This document shows, piece by piece, positions 22,689 through 30,760 of a DNA stretch of 33,025 bases. The stretch comes from Chloroflexota bacterium. GTDB taxonomy: Bacteria > Chloroflexota > Dehalococcoidia > SM23-28-2 > RBG-16-64-32. The stretch is taken from NCBI GenBank assembly GCA_005880075.1, contig VBJT01000122.1:1-33025 (forward strand), in the 5' to 3' direction. A program made the position numbers and the translations under genes. The notes beneath the pieces were generated by a model that ran no database searches, was not told the origin of the DNA, and saw only the letters and a list, made by a program, of their open reading frames with translations. The stretch's first letter is position 1. The number at the start of each line of letters is the position of its first letter.

Positions 22689-23588
22689 CTAGGTGATGAG
22701 GAGGCTCATGTAACCCGGGTTCATAACCATGAAGATCGCGAACATGAACACCGGGAGGCCGCCGATAACGATACCCGTCATCTTCTGCTGGGCCACCAGC
22801 GTATTGATCTCGCCCCGGATGCGCTCCCGCTCGCGCATGGTACTCGCAACCTTGTCCAGAATCTCGGCCAGGTTGCCGCCGACCGTGCGCTGTATATTGA
22901 TCGCGGTGAGGACCATATCGAGGTCGCTGCTGTCGATGCGCTCGCCGACGGCGTTCAGAGCATCCTCAGCGCCCATGCCCAGGTTGGAGTCGCGAAGCAT
23001 CCTGCGGATCTCCAGGGAGATTGGGGGCTGCATTTGCCTCGAGGCGAACTCGAAACTCTGCATAAGGCCGTAACCGGACTTAAGCGAGTTCGAGACTAAG
23101 CCAAGAAGGTCGACGAGTTGCTGGTTGATTTTGTTTAGCCGCGACTTCTTCTTGTTGTTCACCCACATAGCGGGCAGCATATAGCCGACCACCGAAAGGC
23201 CAATGCCGAGAAACAGGTTGAAGGCGGCGAAGCCGAAAACGAAAGGAATGACGAGAAAGAGCGCCGCCATACCCCAACGAATCAGGTAGAATTCGCCGAC
23301 GCGCAGGGGGACGGCCGCACGCTCGAGGTGAATGGCCATCGCCTCCGAGCCGCCAAACTGGGCAAGGAATGTGCTGAGCACGGGTAGGCCGCTGTAAGAG
23401 CGCTTCTCTCGGAAGGTGGCTTTGCCCGGCGCGGCAGTGCTCTGCGGAAGCGGCCCTCCTCCGGAACGAAAAGCTTCCAGCCGCGAGCTCATCGGGTCGT
23501 CCTGCCCGCCCCGGCTTGTAAGGCCAACAGCTGCCAGGATGAACGCGAAGAAGATGGTGATAGCAATGCCGATAATAAGTGGGTCCAT
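22689..23588 (-). CDS. tadB: Tad pilus platform protein TadB, interrupted by an in-frame TAG near its end
   Basis: A 299-residue GspF-family platform protein with an N-terminal membrane segment (MDPLIIGIAITIFFAFILAA), a central membrane pair (FLVIPFVFGFAAFNLFLGIG), the cytoplasmic core QQLVDLLGLVSNSLKSGYGL then FASRQMQPPISLEIRRML, NIQRTVGGNLAEILDKVAST and a C-terminal helix ending NPGYMSLLIT. The normal last helix follows in the same frame beyond a TAG (22599-22688). GAGG lies just before ATG 23588, two bases after the tadA stop. It works with TadC as the membrane platform on which the TadA ATPase acts. Confidence 0.9.
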   Translation of the reverse strand: MDPLIIGIAITIFFAFILAAVGLTSRGGQDDPMSSRLEAFRSGGGPLPQSTAAPGKATFREKRSYSGLPVLSTFLAQFGGSEAMAIHLERAAVPLRVGEFYLIRWGMAALFLVIPFVFGFAAFNLFLGIGLSVVGYMLPAMWVNNKKKSRLNKINQQLVDLLGLVSNSLKSGYGLMQSFEFASRQMQPPISLEIRRMLRDSNLGMGAEDALNAVGERIDSSDLDMVLTAINIQRTVGGNLAEILDKVASTMRERERIRGEINTLVAQQKMTGIVIGGLPVFMFAIFMVMNPGYMSLLIT

Positions 23589-23590
23589 GA

Positions 23591-24943
23591 TTACCTCGCG
23601 CGGGCCAGGAACAGCCCGTCCGGGAGTTTGATCCCGGACTGTTCGAACTGCTCGGTAAATGTGGGCCGGATGCCCGTAGGCGACATCAGCCCTTCGATCT
23701 TGCCCTCAGGGCTGACGCCGGTCTGCTGGAATCGGAAAAGGTCCTGCAGGGTGATGATCTGCCCTTCCATTCCGCTGACCTCAGTGACGTGAGTAACGCG
23801 CCGGACACCGTCCGTGAACCGCGAGAGCTGGACAATGAGGTGCAGGGCCGAAGCAACCTGCTCGCGGATCGCCCTGTCCGGCAGCTCGAGGCCGGCCATG
23901 AGGACCATGTTCTCGACACGGGCGAGCCCGTCTCGCGGAGAGTTGGCGTGGACGGTGGACATAGAGCCTTCGTGGCCGGTGTTCATGGCGTTGAGCATGT
24001 CGAACGCCTCCTGGCCTCGGATCTCGCCGATGATGATCCTGTCAGGCCGCATGCGCAGTGTGTTGCGCAGGAGGTCTCTCTGGGATACCTCGCCGCGGCC
24101 GTCTATATTGGCCGGCCGCGCCTCCAGACTGACGATGTGCGGCTGCTGCATCTTGATTTCGACCGGGTCCTCGATGGTGATAATGCGCTCTGTTTCAGGG
24201 ATATACGCCGAGAGCGCATTGAGGAACGTGGTCTTGCCGGTACCCGTACCGCCCGAGATGAGGATGTTCAGTTTGACCTGCACGCAGGCCTTCAGGAACT
24301 CCACCATGTCTTCGGTGATGGTGCTGGCGTTGACGAGGTCGTTCATCTGGAGCTTGTCGGCGCGGAATTTTCGGATGGTAATAGTCGGGCTCTTCGGCGC
24401 GACGGGTGGAATCACGACGTTGACACGCGACCCGTCCGGCAGGCGCGCGTCCACCATTGGAGACGACTCATCGACACGCCGTCCAATCGGCGCGATGATC
24501 CGCTCAATGACGCGCGCGATGTGCTGGTCGTCGCGGAAGCGGACGTCGCTCAGGTAGAGGATACCCTCGCGCTCGAAGTAGACCTCGTCGGGCCGGTTGA
24601 CCATGACCTCTGAAATCGAGGGGTCGCGCATGAGAGCGTCGATCGGCCCCAGGCCGACGACCTCGTCGACGACGCGCGACACGATCTGGTCGCGGGTGAT
24701 GCCACCGACGCCGGGCATCTCACGCCGCAGCAGCGTCTCGGCCGCCTGCTCGACGACTTTGCGGCGCTCATCTGCGGGCATGGCGCTGATCTGGTCCGCA
24801 TCCAGCTCATCGATGAGCATCTGGTGCATGCGGAAGATAAGCTGCTCCATATCCTCGTTGTAGCGGCCAGGCGTCGTCCGGCTCGGGCCCATGGCCGGCC
24901 GTAGAGTGGGTGCCTGGGGTCTGCCTGATTGAAAGCTTGTCAT
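23591..24943 (-). CDS. tadA: Tad pilus assembly ATPase TadA/CpaF
   Basis: A 450-residue secretion ATPase of the GspE/CpaF family that powers Flp pilus assembly on the cytoplasmic face. The N-terminal domain includes IVSRVVDEVVGLGPIDALM, then DPSISEVMVNRPDEVYFERE and PMVDARLPDGSRVNVVIPPV. The ATPase core has Walker A ISGGTGTGKTTFLNALSAY, an Asp box (IITIEDPVEIKMQQPHIVSL), Walker B LRMRPDRIIIGEIRGQEAFD and the His box MNTGHEGSMSTVHANSPRDG. ATG 24943 is preferred: GGAG lies seven bases upstream and it starts four bases after the cpaE stop. GTG 24958 would overlap cpaE. All catalytic motifs are intact. Confidence 0.94.
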   Translation of the reverse strand: MTSFQSGRPQAPTLRPAMGPSRTTPGRYNEDMEQLIFRMHQMLIDELDADQISAMPADERRKVVEQAAETLLRREMPGVGGITRDQIVSRVVDEVVGLGPIDALMRDPSISEVMVNRPDEVYFEREGILYLSDVRFRDDQHIARVIERIIAPIGRRVDESSPMVDARLPDGSRVNVVIPPVAPKSPTITIRKFRADKLQMNDLVNASTITEDMVEFLKACVQVKLNILISGGTGTGKTTFLNALSAYIPETERIITIEDPVEIKMQQPHIVSLEARPANIDGRGEVSQRDLLRNTLRMRPDRIIIGEIRGQEAFDMLNAMNTGHEGSMSTVHANSPRDGLARVENMVLMAGLELPDRAIREQVASALHLIVQLSRFTDGVRRVTHVTEVSGMEGQIITLQDLFRFQQTGVSPEGKIEGLMSPTGIRPTFTEQFEQSGIKLPDGLFLARAR

Positions 24944-24947
24944 CTTG

Positions 24948-26198
24948 TCACTCCACACTTACTTCAGTTTTGTCTTCAGGGACCGATCCAAGGATCCGGC
25001 TAAGCAGGCCGCCCTTCTGCACTTCTCTTGGCTTGGGCGCCTGTTGCTGCCGCCGGACCCCGCTTAGCGCGTAAGCCATTTCCGTCAGGCTCTCGGACGC
25101 CTTGGACTGGGGCTTCGCGACCACCACCGGCATGCCCAGCTGCGTGGCGGCGCTAATGTTGCGGTCGTAAGGCACCGCCCAGAAGACGTCGCGGCCCAGC
25201 ATTCGCCGGATTTCGTGGGGCTGGACATTACTGGCCTCGTTGGTCGAATTAATTACGAGTTTGATCTTGTCCTGCGGAAAGTTCCAGGAGCGCAGCATGT
25301 CGATGGCGAGCAGGGTGTCCTTCAGGCTCGCCATATCGACCGTGCAGATGAGGACAACCATAGTTGCCATCTCCAGCGCCCGGGCGACGATGTCGTTGAA
25401 GGTGCCGGGCGTGTCCAGGATGACGTAGTCGTGGGTCTGCATGAGCAGGGTGACAACGCGCTCGATGTGGCCGGCGTGGACGTTGCGCCAGTCCGTGGGC
25501 CGGATCGGCGCAGGAAGGATCGTGACGCCGGTGTTGTGCGTGTACGTGCACTCCTCGACGATCTCGCGCGTAATATCTTCCTCTGGCATCGCCAGGTCCG
25601 CGATGCTCCGCTCGACCGGGATGTCCATGAGAATCGCGACGTCACCGAACCGCGTGTCGAGGTCAACGACGACGACCGACTGTTTGGTCTTCTGAACGAG
25701 CGCGGTCGCGAGGTTGGTGGCGATCGTCGTCTTGCCGATGCCGCCCTTGGCGCCGAATACGGTGACGACCGTGCCCGCGGCGATCGGTTCGTCCGTTTCG
25801 CCTGCGAGCCTGGCCCGGCGCCGTTCCTCCTGTGCGAGGACCGCGTGGATGGAGTTGATTAGCTCCTCTTCCTTCACGGGGCTGCCGAGGTAGTCCTTGA
25901 CACCCGCCACCATCGCCTTACGCATCGGCCCGGAGCCCTTGATCGAGGAGTGGCCGATGATTGGGGACTGCGGCAGGAGGTCCGCCAGGGCCTCGACCGT
26001 TTGTAGCGCCCGGATCTGGGGCTCTTCGATGGCGATTACGACCACATCCGGCTCGGTCTTCTTGGCCAGCGAGACGGCCTCGATGCCGTAGCCCGCCTCT
26101 CCGAGGACGCTGAACCCGGAAAGGGCGAGCATCTTCTGCACCTCGTCCCGGCTTACGGGTTCGGGGCCAATCACAATCACGCGTGGATTACGTGCCAT
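24948..26198 (-). CDS. cpaE: Tad pilus localisation ATPase CpaE/TadZ
   Basis: A 416-residue protein with a receiver-like N-terminal domain (about 1-125) and a MinD/ParA ATPase domain (about 140-370). The deviant Walker A is VFGAKGGIGKTTIATNLATA, followed by VVVVDLDTRFGDVAILMDI, and HDYVILDTPGTFNDIVARAL as Walker B. In the receiver domain the acceptor position reads VVVIAIEEPQIRAL without Asp, so it is a pseudo-receiver, as in many CpaE/TadZ proteins. The family places the pilus machine at its site in the cell. AAGGAAGG lies shortly upstream of ATG 26198. Confidence 0.92.
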   Translation of the reverse strand: MARNPRVIVIGPEPVSRDEVQKMLALSGFSVLGEAGYGIEAVSLAKKTEPDVVVIAIEEPQIRALQTVEALADLLPQSPIIGHSSIKGSGPMRKAMVAGVKDYLGSPVKEEELINSIHAVLAQEERRRARLAGETDEPIAAGTVVTVFGAKGGIGKTTIATNLATALVQKTKQSVVVVDLDTRFGDVAILMDIPVERSIADLAMPEEDITREIVEECTYTHNTGVTILPAPIRPTDWRNVHAGHIERVVTLLMQTHDYVILDTPGTFNDIVARALEMATMVVLICTVDMASLKDTLLAIDMLRSWNFPQDKIKLVINSTNEASNVQPHEIRRMLGRDVFWAVPYDRNISAATQLGMPVVVAKPQSKASESLTEMAYALSGVRRQQQAPKPREVQKGGLLSRILGSVPEDKTEVSVE

Positions 26199-26237
26199 CG
26201 CCTTCCTTAGCTCCCTTCAGACTCTGCCGCCTGGCTC

Positions 26238-27095
26238 CTATTGGCCGAGGGCCGAAACACCCAGGACTTTGGCACAGGTCGGAGGCGGACCGTCGGCCGG
26301 CCACTGCGTGCGGTTGGAGAGCGCTTGACCGTCTCCGACGCCGCGCAGCGAGACGGACAAGCGGCCGCCGTGGTTGTGCGCACATGTTTCGGCCATCGCC
26401 ACAGTCTCACCCTGTATCGGCGATACACCAAGGGTCATGCTCGTGGCCGCCTGGTTAGCCTGCGTGGATTTACTGGGATCGCTGCTAGCCTCGGCATTTG
26501 GGTTGGTCGTCGTCTGGTCAACGGCCAGGACTTTTGCGTTCTGGATGATGGTGGCCGCCAACTGGTCCGATGTGCCCTGCGTGTCCCCTTCGGGCTTGAC
26601 CTGCACGATCAGAATCACGTCCACGAAGTCGCCGGGCCGGATGTTTCCGCCGGCGCCGATGACGCTGCTCAGCTCAATTGAGACCGCGCGCTGGCCCGGG
26701 TCGATGATGAGTGCCAGCGGCGGCTTGTCGCCAAATGCACTGATATTCGTAGTGCCGGTGACCTTGGTCTGGATGATCTGTTCGCCCGCAACAAGAGGCA
26801 CTCGCGTCACCTGACCGGACAGCCCCTCGACGCTCGAGAAAGCGCCGGCGAGCTGGGTGCCCTGGGGGATGCTTTCGACTCGGAGCATGGCGGCAGTCAG
26901 GCGCGTGCCGGCGGGAATCTCCTGTGCCGCGACAACTGTCGGCGCACCTTCACCGTTGCTGCTCGTGGAGCCGCCTTCGTCCTTGGCGCTGGTCAGGTAG
27001 ACCACCACGAGGACCGCTGCGACGAGGCCCAGGATGAGCCCGAGGATAAGCGGGAGTCTGCTGCCGCCCTTGGAAAGGGCCATACCTTTAATCAT
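26238..27095 (-). CDS. cpaB: Flp pilus assembly protein CpaB/RcpC
   Basis: A 285-residue protein with one N-terminal membrane segment (about 13-34, LPLILGLILGLVAAVLVVV), an SAF domain (VVAAQEIPAGTRLTAAMLRV, GQVTRVPLVAGEQIIQTKV) and the RcpC-type C-terminal domain (LIIDPGQRAVSIELSSVIG, NIRPGDFVDVILIVQ). The SAF domain suggests wall-glycan contact, and in diderms CpaB works with the secretin. No secretin gene is present here, fitting a monoderm envelope. GAGG lies about seven bases before ATG 27095. It is the first gene of the cpaB-cpaE-tadABC unit. Confidence 0.9.
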   Translation of the reverse strand: MIKGMALSKGGSRLPLILGLILGLVAAVLVVVYLTSAKDEGGSTSSNGEGAPTVVAAQEIPAGTRLTAAMLRVESIPQGTQLAGAFSSVEGLSGQVTRVPLVAGEQIIQTKVTGTTNISAFGDKPPLALIIDPGQRAVSIELSSVIGAGGNIRPGDFVDVILIVQVKPEGDTQGTSDQLAATIIQNAKVLAVDQTTTNPNAEASSDPSKSTQANQAATSMTLGVSPIQGETVAMAETCAHNHGGRLSVSLRGVGDGQALSNRTQWPADGPPPTCAKVLGVSALGQ

Positions 27096-27402
27096 GCGTA
27101 CACCTCGACATAGAGAAATGTGCTGCTTGGTTCAGAAAGAAAGATGGTTTGCTCTCCAGTGGCGTTACAATGTTTACCGATTAATCCGGTCATTTTTCTT
27201 AAGTCCGGCCGGCTGGCAATCCGGCGCTCCCGACCGAGGGACCGATTGCCGGCGACGCCCTGCGGGGCTCCCGACATTGAGGTCCAGGCGGGCGGGCAAG
27301 GTGTTCCTCTAAAGAAAGAGCGGGCGCGTTGTGCGCCCGCGTGTTGTCGTTTTGTTTCCGCCGGCAATTTATTCCGCCGGCTCGGACCTCCGCTGTATGG
27401 GT
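27096..27402 (-). other. GC-rich structured spacer upstream of cpaB
   Basis: No gene is seen in these 307 bases. They hold the tadE terminator hairpin (27311-27340), two copies of GCTCCCGAC (27226-27234 and 27267-27275), and an inverted repeat GGCAAT/ATTGCC (27215-27220 with 27245-27250) with an inner CGG/CCG pairing. On the minus strand this would form a folded leader ahead of cpaB. I compared it by eye with cyclic-di-GMP and cobalamin riboswitch cores and found no match. Confidence 0.4.
27311..27340 (-). terminator. Intrinsic terminator after tadE
   Basis: GCGGGCGC (27320-27327) and GCGCCCGC (27333-27340) make an 8-bp stem with a 5-base loop. Read on the minus strand it is followed by CTCTTTCTTT, a U-rich tail. 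It lies about 60 bases after the tadE stop and separates the pilin genes from the cpaB unit. Confidence 0.65.
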
Positions 27403-27864
27403 TCACTCCAACCGCATATCAGCCGTCGAAGTGAACTTCAGCGTCGGGCCGATTTTACCGCCGCTTATTAAGCCGAGCATGTTGTCAAGAGGGGTGATCA
27501 GGTCGTAGTCGTAATCAACCTTCACCACAACCGACGAGCCCGGCGTGCCCTGTGCGTTAGTGACGGTCGAGGTGAGCTTCGCCTGGTTCAGCGACTCGGC
27601 CGTTTCCTTGACGCGGCAGGTGATATTCGTGGCTTTCGTGCTGGGATCGTTATCGCAGGCGCCGGAAGCAGGAGCTCTGACCGCCCCAAGCCGAGCACCC
27701 TCGCGGGCTGAGTTAGTTACTGTGAGCCAGGCGTGGAAGCCGAGACCGAAGTCGATGATGGCGAAGACCAAAATGAGGAAGATCGGCAAGACGAGGACGA
27801 ATTCGGCCAGGCTCTGGCCCTTTTCGCCCTTTCGCAAGAGTCCCTTTGTGCGCTTGGTAGTCAT
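27403..27864 (-). CDS. tadE: TadE-like minor pilin
   Basis: A 153-residue pseudopilin. The basic leader MTTKRTKGLLRKGEKG precedes the processing site, then QSLAEFVLVLPIFLILVFAI, with Glu at mature position 5 as in class III signal peptides, and IDFGLGFHAWLTVTNSAREG then ARLGAVRA, the TadE signature. The exported part contains two cysteines and a beta-rich C terminus ending FTSTADMRLE. ATG 27864 is chosen because it gives the normal leader, with AAGGGA about nine bases upstream. A longer frame from 27933 adds unrelated sequence. It would be cut by the prepilin peptidase at 30032. Confidence 0.87.
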   Translation of the reverse strand: MTTKRTKGLLRKGEKGQSLAEFVLVLPIFLILVFAIIDFGLGFHAWLTVTNSAREGARLGAVRAPASGACDNDPSTKATNITCRVKETAESLNQAKLTSTVTNAQGTPGSSVVVKVDYDYDLITPLDNMLGLISGGKIGPTLKFTSTADMRLE

Positions 27865-28023
27865 TCTGATCCGTCCCTTCCGTCCGGCCCGCGGACGAGC
27901 CGCAGAGTCTTGATAAGAGAGCGCAGGGGTCACGGCCTATCGGCGCGCGACCCCCGAGCTACCTTGTTATCAACAACAGCGGTCTGTTGCCGACGTTTGA
28001 GCCCTGAAGGCTCCGGATCGATC

Positions 28024-28206
28024 TTAGAGCGAGCCCGTGATGCTGGACAGGGTGCCCGCGATCGCCAGACCCAGGGCAGTCAGCGCGAGGATGCAAACGA
28101 CCGCGATGAGGGCCAGAAGCAGACCGTACTCGGCCAGCGCCTGTCCGTCCTCACGCTCGTGGCGCGACGCGAACCACACCAGGGCTTCGTTGATCTTGGA
28201 GAGCAT
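28024..28206 (-). CDS. flp: Flp-type major pilin, copy 1
   Basis: A 60-residue type IVb prepilin: leader MLSKINEALVWFASRHERED then G21, cleavage before QALAEYG, with Glu and Tyr at mature positions 5 and 6, and the hydrophobic helix LLLALIAVVCILALTALGLA ending SSITGSL. ATG 28206 has AAGGAGGAG a few bases upstream. From EREDG onward it is identical to copy 2 except for the last two residues. Its upstream 120 bases also resemble those of copy 2, so the gene and its leader were duplicated together. Confidence 0.92.
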   Translation of the reverse strand: MLSKINEALVWFASRHEREDGQALAEYGLLLALIAVVCILALTALGLAIAGTLSSITGSL

Positions 28207-28323
28207 TCGTCTCCTCCTTTCCAAACTAATTGATCGCTTGGTTGAGAACCTTCTCCGCCAAGTTAGATGGGAGTGGTGGTTCGCCCGTTACACCTTATCC
28301 GCCCGGTTCACGAAGATTTCACC
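28207..28323 (-). promoter_or_regulatory. Duplicated pilin leader/promoter region, copy 1
   Basis: The region shares with 28618-28733 the blocks TCTCCTCCTTTCCAAA, AATTGATCGCTTGGT, AAGTTAGATGGG, CCGTTACA and CGAAGATTTCACC in the same order. Conservation of this untranslated stretch along with the gene suggests promoter and leader elements. I could not fix the -10 and -35 boxes. The rest of the spacer up to 28364 holds nothing clear. Confidence 0.5.
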
Positions 28324-28364
28324 GTCGGCAGTGAGCGAGCGAGCGGCGTGTTTGCAGGGCGAGA

Positions 28365-28411
28365 GCCGGCAAATAAGAAGAGCGGCCCGCAGCGAATACG
28401 CAGCGGGCCGC
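28365..28411 (-). terminator. Intrinsic terminator after pilin copy 2
   Basis: GCGGCCCGC (28382-28390) pairs with GCGGGCCGC (28403-28411), with a further inner GCG/CGC pairing beyond an A-A mismatch. On the minus strand the stem is followed by TCTTCTTATTT. It lies about 24 bases after the stop of pilin copy 2, so copy 1 is probably transcribed from its own promoter. Confidence 0.7.
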
Positions 28412-28434
28412 ATAAGTTCCCCGGTGCAGTTTCT

Positions 28435-28617
28435 TTAGAAAGCGCCGGTGATGCTGGACAGCGTGCCAGCGATCGCCAGACCCAGGGCGGTCAGCGCGAG
28501 GATGCAAACGACCGCGATGAGGGCCAGAAGCAGACCGTACTCGGCCAGCGCCTGTCCGTCCTCGCGCTCGACGCGCGTCGCGAGCCGCGTCAGAGTCTCG
28601 TTGATCTTGGAGAGCAT
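28435..28617 (-). CDS. flp: Flp-type major pilin, copy 2
   Basis: A 60-residue prepilin with leader MLSKINETLTRLATRVERED and G21, then QALAEYGLLLALIAVVCIL and the same helix as copy 1, ending SSITGAF. Differences from copy 1 cluster in the cleaved leader and the last two residues, so the mature pilins are nearly identical. ATG 28617 has AAGGAGGAG upstream. An unusual Cys lies in the membrane helix of both copies. It is followed by its own terminator. Confidence 0.92.
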   Translation of the reverse strand: MLSKINETLTRLATRVEREDGQALAEYGLLLALIAVVCILALTALGLAIAGTLSSITGAF

Positions 28618-28733
28618 TCGTCTCCTCCTTTCCAAAAAATTGATCGCTTGGTAAGGACCGTCTCCGTGAAGTTAGATGGGGTTGGCCGTACAGCCGTTAC
28701 AGCTTATGCACTCGGTAAACGAAGATTTCACCT
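28618..28733 (-). promoter_or_regulatory. Duplicated pilin leader/promoter region, copy 2
   Basis: Counterpart of 28207-28323, with the same ordered blocks up to CGAAGATTTCACC. The similarity breaks off just beyond, marking one end of the duplicated unit. From there to 28838 nothing clear is seen. Confidence 0.5.
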
Positions 28734-28838
28734 TTGATTACTAAAGTCGGCGAGCGGTAAAGGAAGCGGCACAAGCAGCGGCTGGTTGGATTGCGACGAG
28801 CAACGTGAATTTCTGGCCGGTACCTGACTCTCTTACCT

Positions 28839-29753
28839 TTAGAAAGCCAGCGCGAGCTTGATTGAAACCAGCAGAATCAGTGCGCCCGTTAGGAGGAATA
28901 TAGCGCTGGGCCGGCTCGTAAACCCCGGTGGGACCCTGACGGGGCCAATCCTCTCGGGGCCCGGGCGCGCAGCGGGCCCAAAGGCAGGCGCGGGCTGCGA
29001 AACCGGATCCGGAGATGAGCGGCGCGGCCACGCCAGGCTGATCTGCGCTGCAAGCGCGATTGTTACGGCAACCACAACGCCGCCTAACACATCCACAACA
29101 TAGTGCTCGCCGGAGAGGACCACCTCAAAGCCAATCAGAACCGAGTAGGCAAGCATTGCCAGGGCAGGAAGCCTCCAGCGCTCGCGGAATAACCAGAGGC
29201 TGATGAGGAGAGGAAGCGCGACATGCAGGCTGGGCATCGCCGCCAGCGGGTTGTTGTCCGGAATCTCGCGGGCTGCGTGCAATGCCACAAGTCGTGTGAC
29301 CTCCGCGTTCGCCATCCACGGCGGTTGCAGTGGAAAGAGCGCGAACATCGGATTAACGACAAAGTGTAATGTGATCCAGCACAGAAAGAACGAGCCGATC
29401 CGCTCGGGCCTCTTCCACGAGACAAGGAGACCAACCAACCACGGCACGACGAACCAGGAACCGTGGACGGCCCTCACCGCCCACGAAAAGAACGTGGGCG
29501 AGAGCGGGTAGACGTGGTTTTGTAACCACATGGTCGGAAGCGAGCCGAACACGGCCTCCTCTGTGGCTGCGCCGTGGACGGGCAAACCAAAATCGTCCAT
29601 GTACCCTCGGATCACTGCGCAGACCGCGAGGGCGAGCCAGGCCAGTACCCACCAAAAGAAGAGTTGTCTGTGTTGCGGTTCTCGCAGTAGACCTCTCGCC
29701 CATGCGAGCGTGAACCCTCTTCTCGGCCTAACAGTGCCTGAAATTGTGGACAT
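28839..29753 (-). CDS. PAP2-family membrane phosphatase
   Basis: A 304-residue membrane protein with about six or seven hydrophobic segments. The PAP2 signature is present: NNPLAAMPSLHVALPLLISL (P-S-x-H) and VVLSGEHYVVDVLGGVVVAV (H-x-x-x-D). The first motif is only loosely kept (FPLQPPWMANAEV), as in the aureobasidin-resistance-like subgroup. It probably dephosphorylates a lipid phosphate at the outer face of the membrane. The C-terminal part has a Pro-rich linker and one more membrane helix (IFLLTGALILLVSIKLALAF). ATG 29753 is chosen as the first ATG giving a compact N terminus. A TTG at 29804 extends it without a ribosome site. Confidence 0.85.
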   Translation of the reverse strand: MSTISGTVRPRRGFTLAWARGLLREPQHRQLFFWWVLAWLALAVCAVIRGYMDDFGLPVHGAATEEAVFGSLPTMWLQNHVYPLSPTFFSWAVRAVHGSWFVVPWLVGLLVSWKRPERIGSFFLCWITLHFVVNPMFALFPLQPPWMANAEVTRLVALHAAREIPDNNPLAAMPSLHVALPLLISLWLFRERWRLPALAMLAYSVLIGFEVVLSGEHYVVDVLGGVVVAVTIALAAQISLAWPRRSSPDPVSQPAPAFGPAARPGPERIGPVRVPPGFTSRPSAIFLLTGALILLVSIKLALAF

Positions 29754-30031
29754 GGGTCGTTGGGTCGCCTTCCGCGGAAAACTGCTTCGCTGCAAAGTCT
29801 GCAAGCGAGCAGCCGGTCAGAAATGAGCAGCAATCGCCTGCGGTCATCAGTACTGACGTAGCCCGAAAGAAGGCCGTTACAGATCGAAGCAGCCGCCGAG
29901 TAGACGCAAAAACGCGGGCGAGGACGTCGGAGACGGGACACCCCGCGGACGGTCGACATGGTTGCCAACCTTTCATTGAACCGTCGCGTTCCAACTCATT
30001 AGATGCGGCGTTCTTTTCCGAGTAACCGGCA
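29754..30031. other. Divergent spacer with a 10-bp palindrome
   Basis: No gene is seen in these 278 bases between the PAP2 and prepilin peptidase genes. The only marked element is the palindrome TCAGTACTGA (29847-29856), a possible operator. Confidence 0.3.
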
Positions 30032-30760
30032 GTGATATTTTTTGCAGCTCTGATCGGTTTCGCCGTGGGCCACCTCGTCCACCTCCTCTTCGACCGCTTC
30101 TTCAGCGGAGAGCCAGTGCGCGGGCCGCTCTACGAATGTCCGGCCTGCCGTTCACCTGTTAGACCGGTCGCGGCCATACCCTACGCCACCGTGGTCCTTT
30201 CCGGCGGCCGCTGTCCCAACTGCCGCGAGAAACTGCCCTGGCGCGCGGTGATACTTCCAGCCGGCGCAGCGGGCCTTTTCGCCCTGTCGTACCTGGCGTT
30301 CGATGAATTGGCCGCCGGCCTCCTGGGTGGGTTGTTCGCAACCGTCTTCTTGACCCTCACTCTTACCGACCTAGAACGCCGGCTGCTTCCGAACCGCATC
30401 GTCTACCCTTCGATTCTGCTGGCGATTGCCTTCTGTTGGGCCTGGCCGGACACGACCTGGGTGCAGATCCTGGCGGGCGGCGCCGTTGCGATAGCGATCG
30501 CCGTGCTCATCTACCTCTTCTCACTGTTGTTCGGCCCGGAAGCCTTCGGGATGGGCGACGTCAAAATGATCGTCCTCATCGGGTTTGTCGTCGGATTCCC
30601 GGCCGTGATTGTTGCCGTATTGCTCGGGACCGTCGCTGCGGGGATTGTCGCCGCTGTTCTGGTTGTTACCCGCCTGCGCGGGCTACGAGACTACGTGGCT
30701 CATGGGCCCTTTCTGGCCCTGGGCGCCGTCCTGGCGCTGTTGGCCCAGCATAGTCATTGA
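30032..30760 (+). CDS. Prepilin peptidase (A24 family)
   Basis: A 242-residue polytopic aspartic peptidase. After a first hydrophobic segment it has two C-x-x-C pairs (CPACRSP and CPNCREK), the usual zinc-binding cytoplasmic loop of full-length prepilin peptidases. The catalytic aspartates lie in LTLTDLERRLLPNRIVYPS and FGMGDVKMIVLIGFVVGFP (GxGDxK). It should cleave and possibly N-methylate the Flp pilins and TadE encoded nearby. GTG 30032 is the start, with no strong ribosome site. It is divergent from the pilin side of the locus. Confidence 0.92.
   Translation: MIFFAALIGFAVGHLVHLLFDRFFSGEPVRGPLYECPACRSPVRPVAAIPYATVVLSGGRCPNCREKLPWRAVILPAGAAGLFALSYLAFDELAAGLLGGLFATVFLTLTLTDLERRLLPNRIVYPSILLAIAFCWAWPDTTWVQILAGGAVAIAIAVLIYLFSLLFGPEAFGMGDVKMIVLIGFVVGFPAVIVAVLLGTVAAGIVAAVLVVTRLRGLRDYVAHGPFLALGAVLALLAQHSH

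Noticed and set aside
22296..24613. Long plus-strand ORFs opposite tadC, tadB and tadA
   Set aside because: Products are His/Asp/Arg-rich shadows of conserved pilus genes.
27120..27200. Cobalamin-like GCCACTG and GCAAACC words on the minus strand suggesting a riboswitch
   Set aside because: The surrounding conserved core of cobalamin or cyclic-di-GMP riboswitches is absent.
27092..27434. ORFs on both strands across the cpaB leader
   Set aside because: They translate repeats and a terminator hairpin, overlap real genes and resemble no protein.
28037..28654. Paired plus-strand ORFs opposite the two pilins
   Set aside because: They are repeated only because the pilin genes are duplicated; no ribosome sites or homology.
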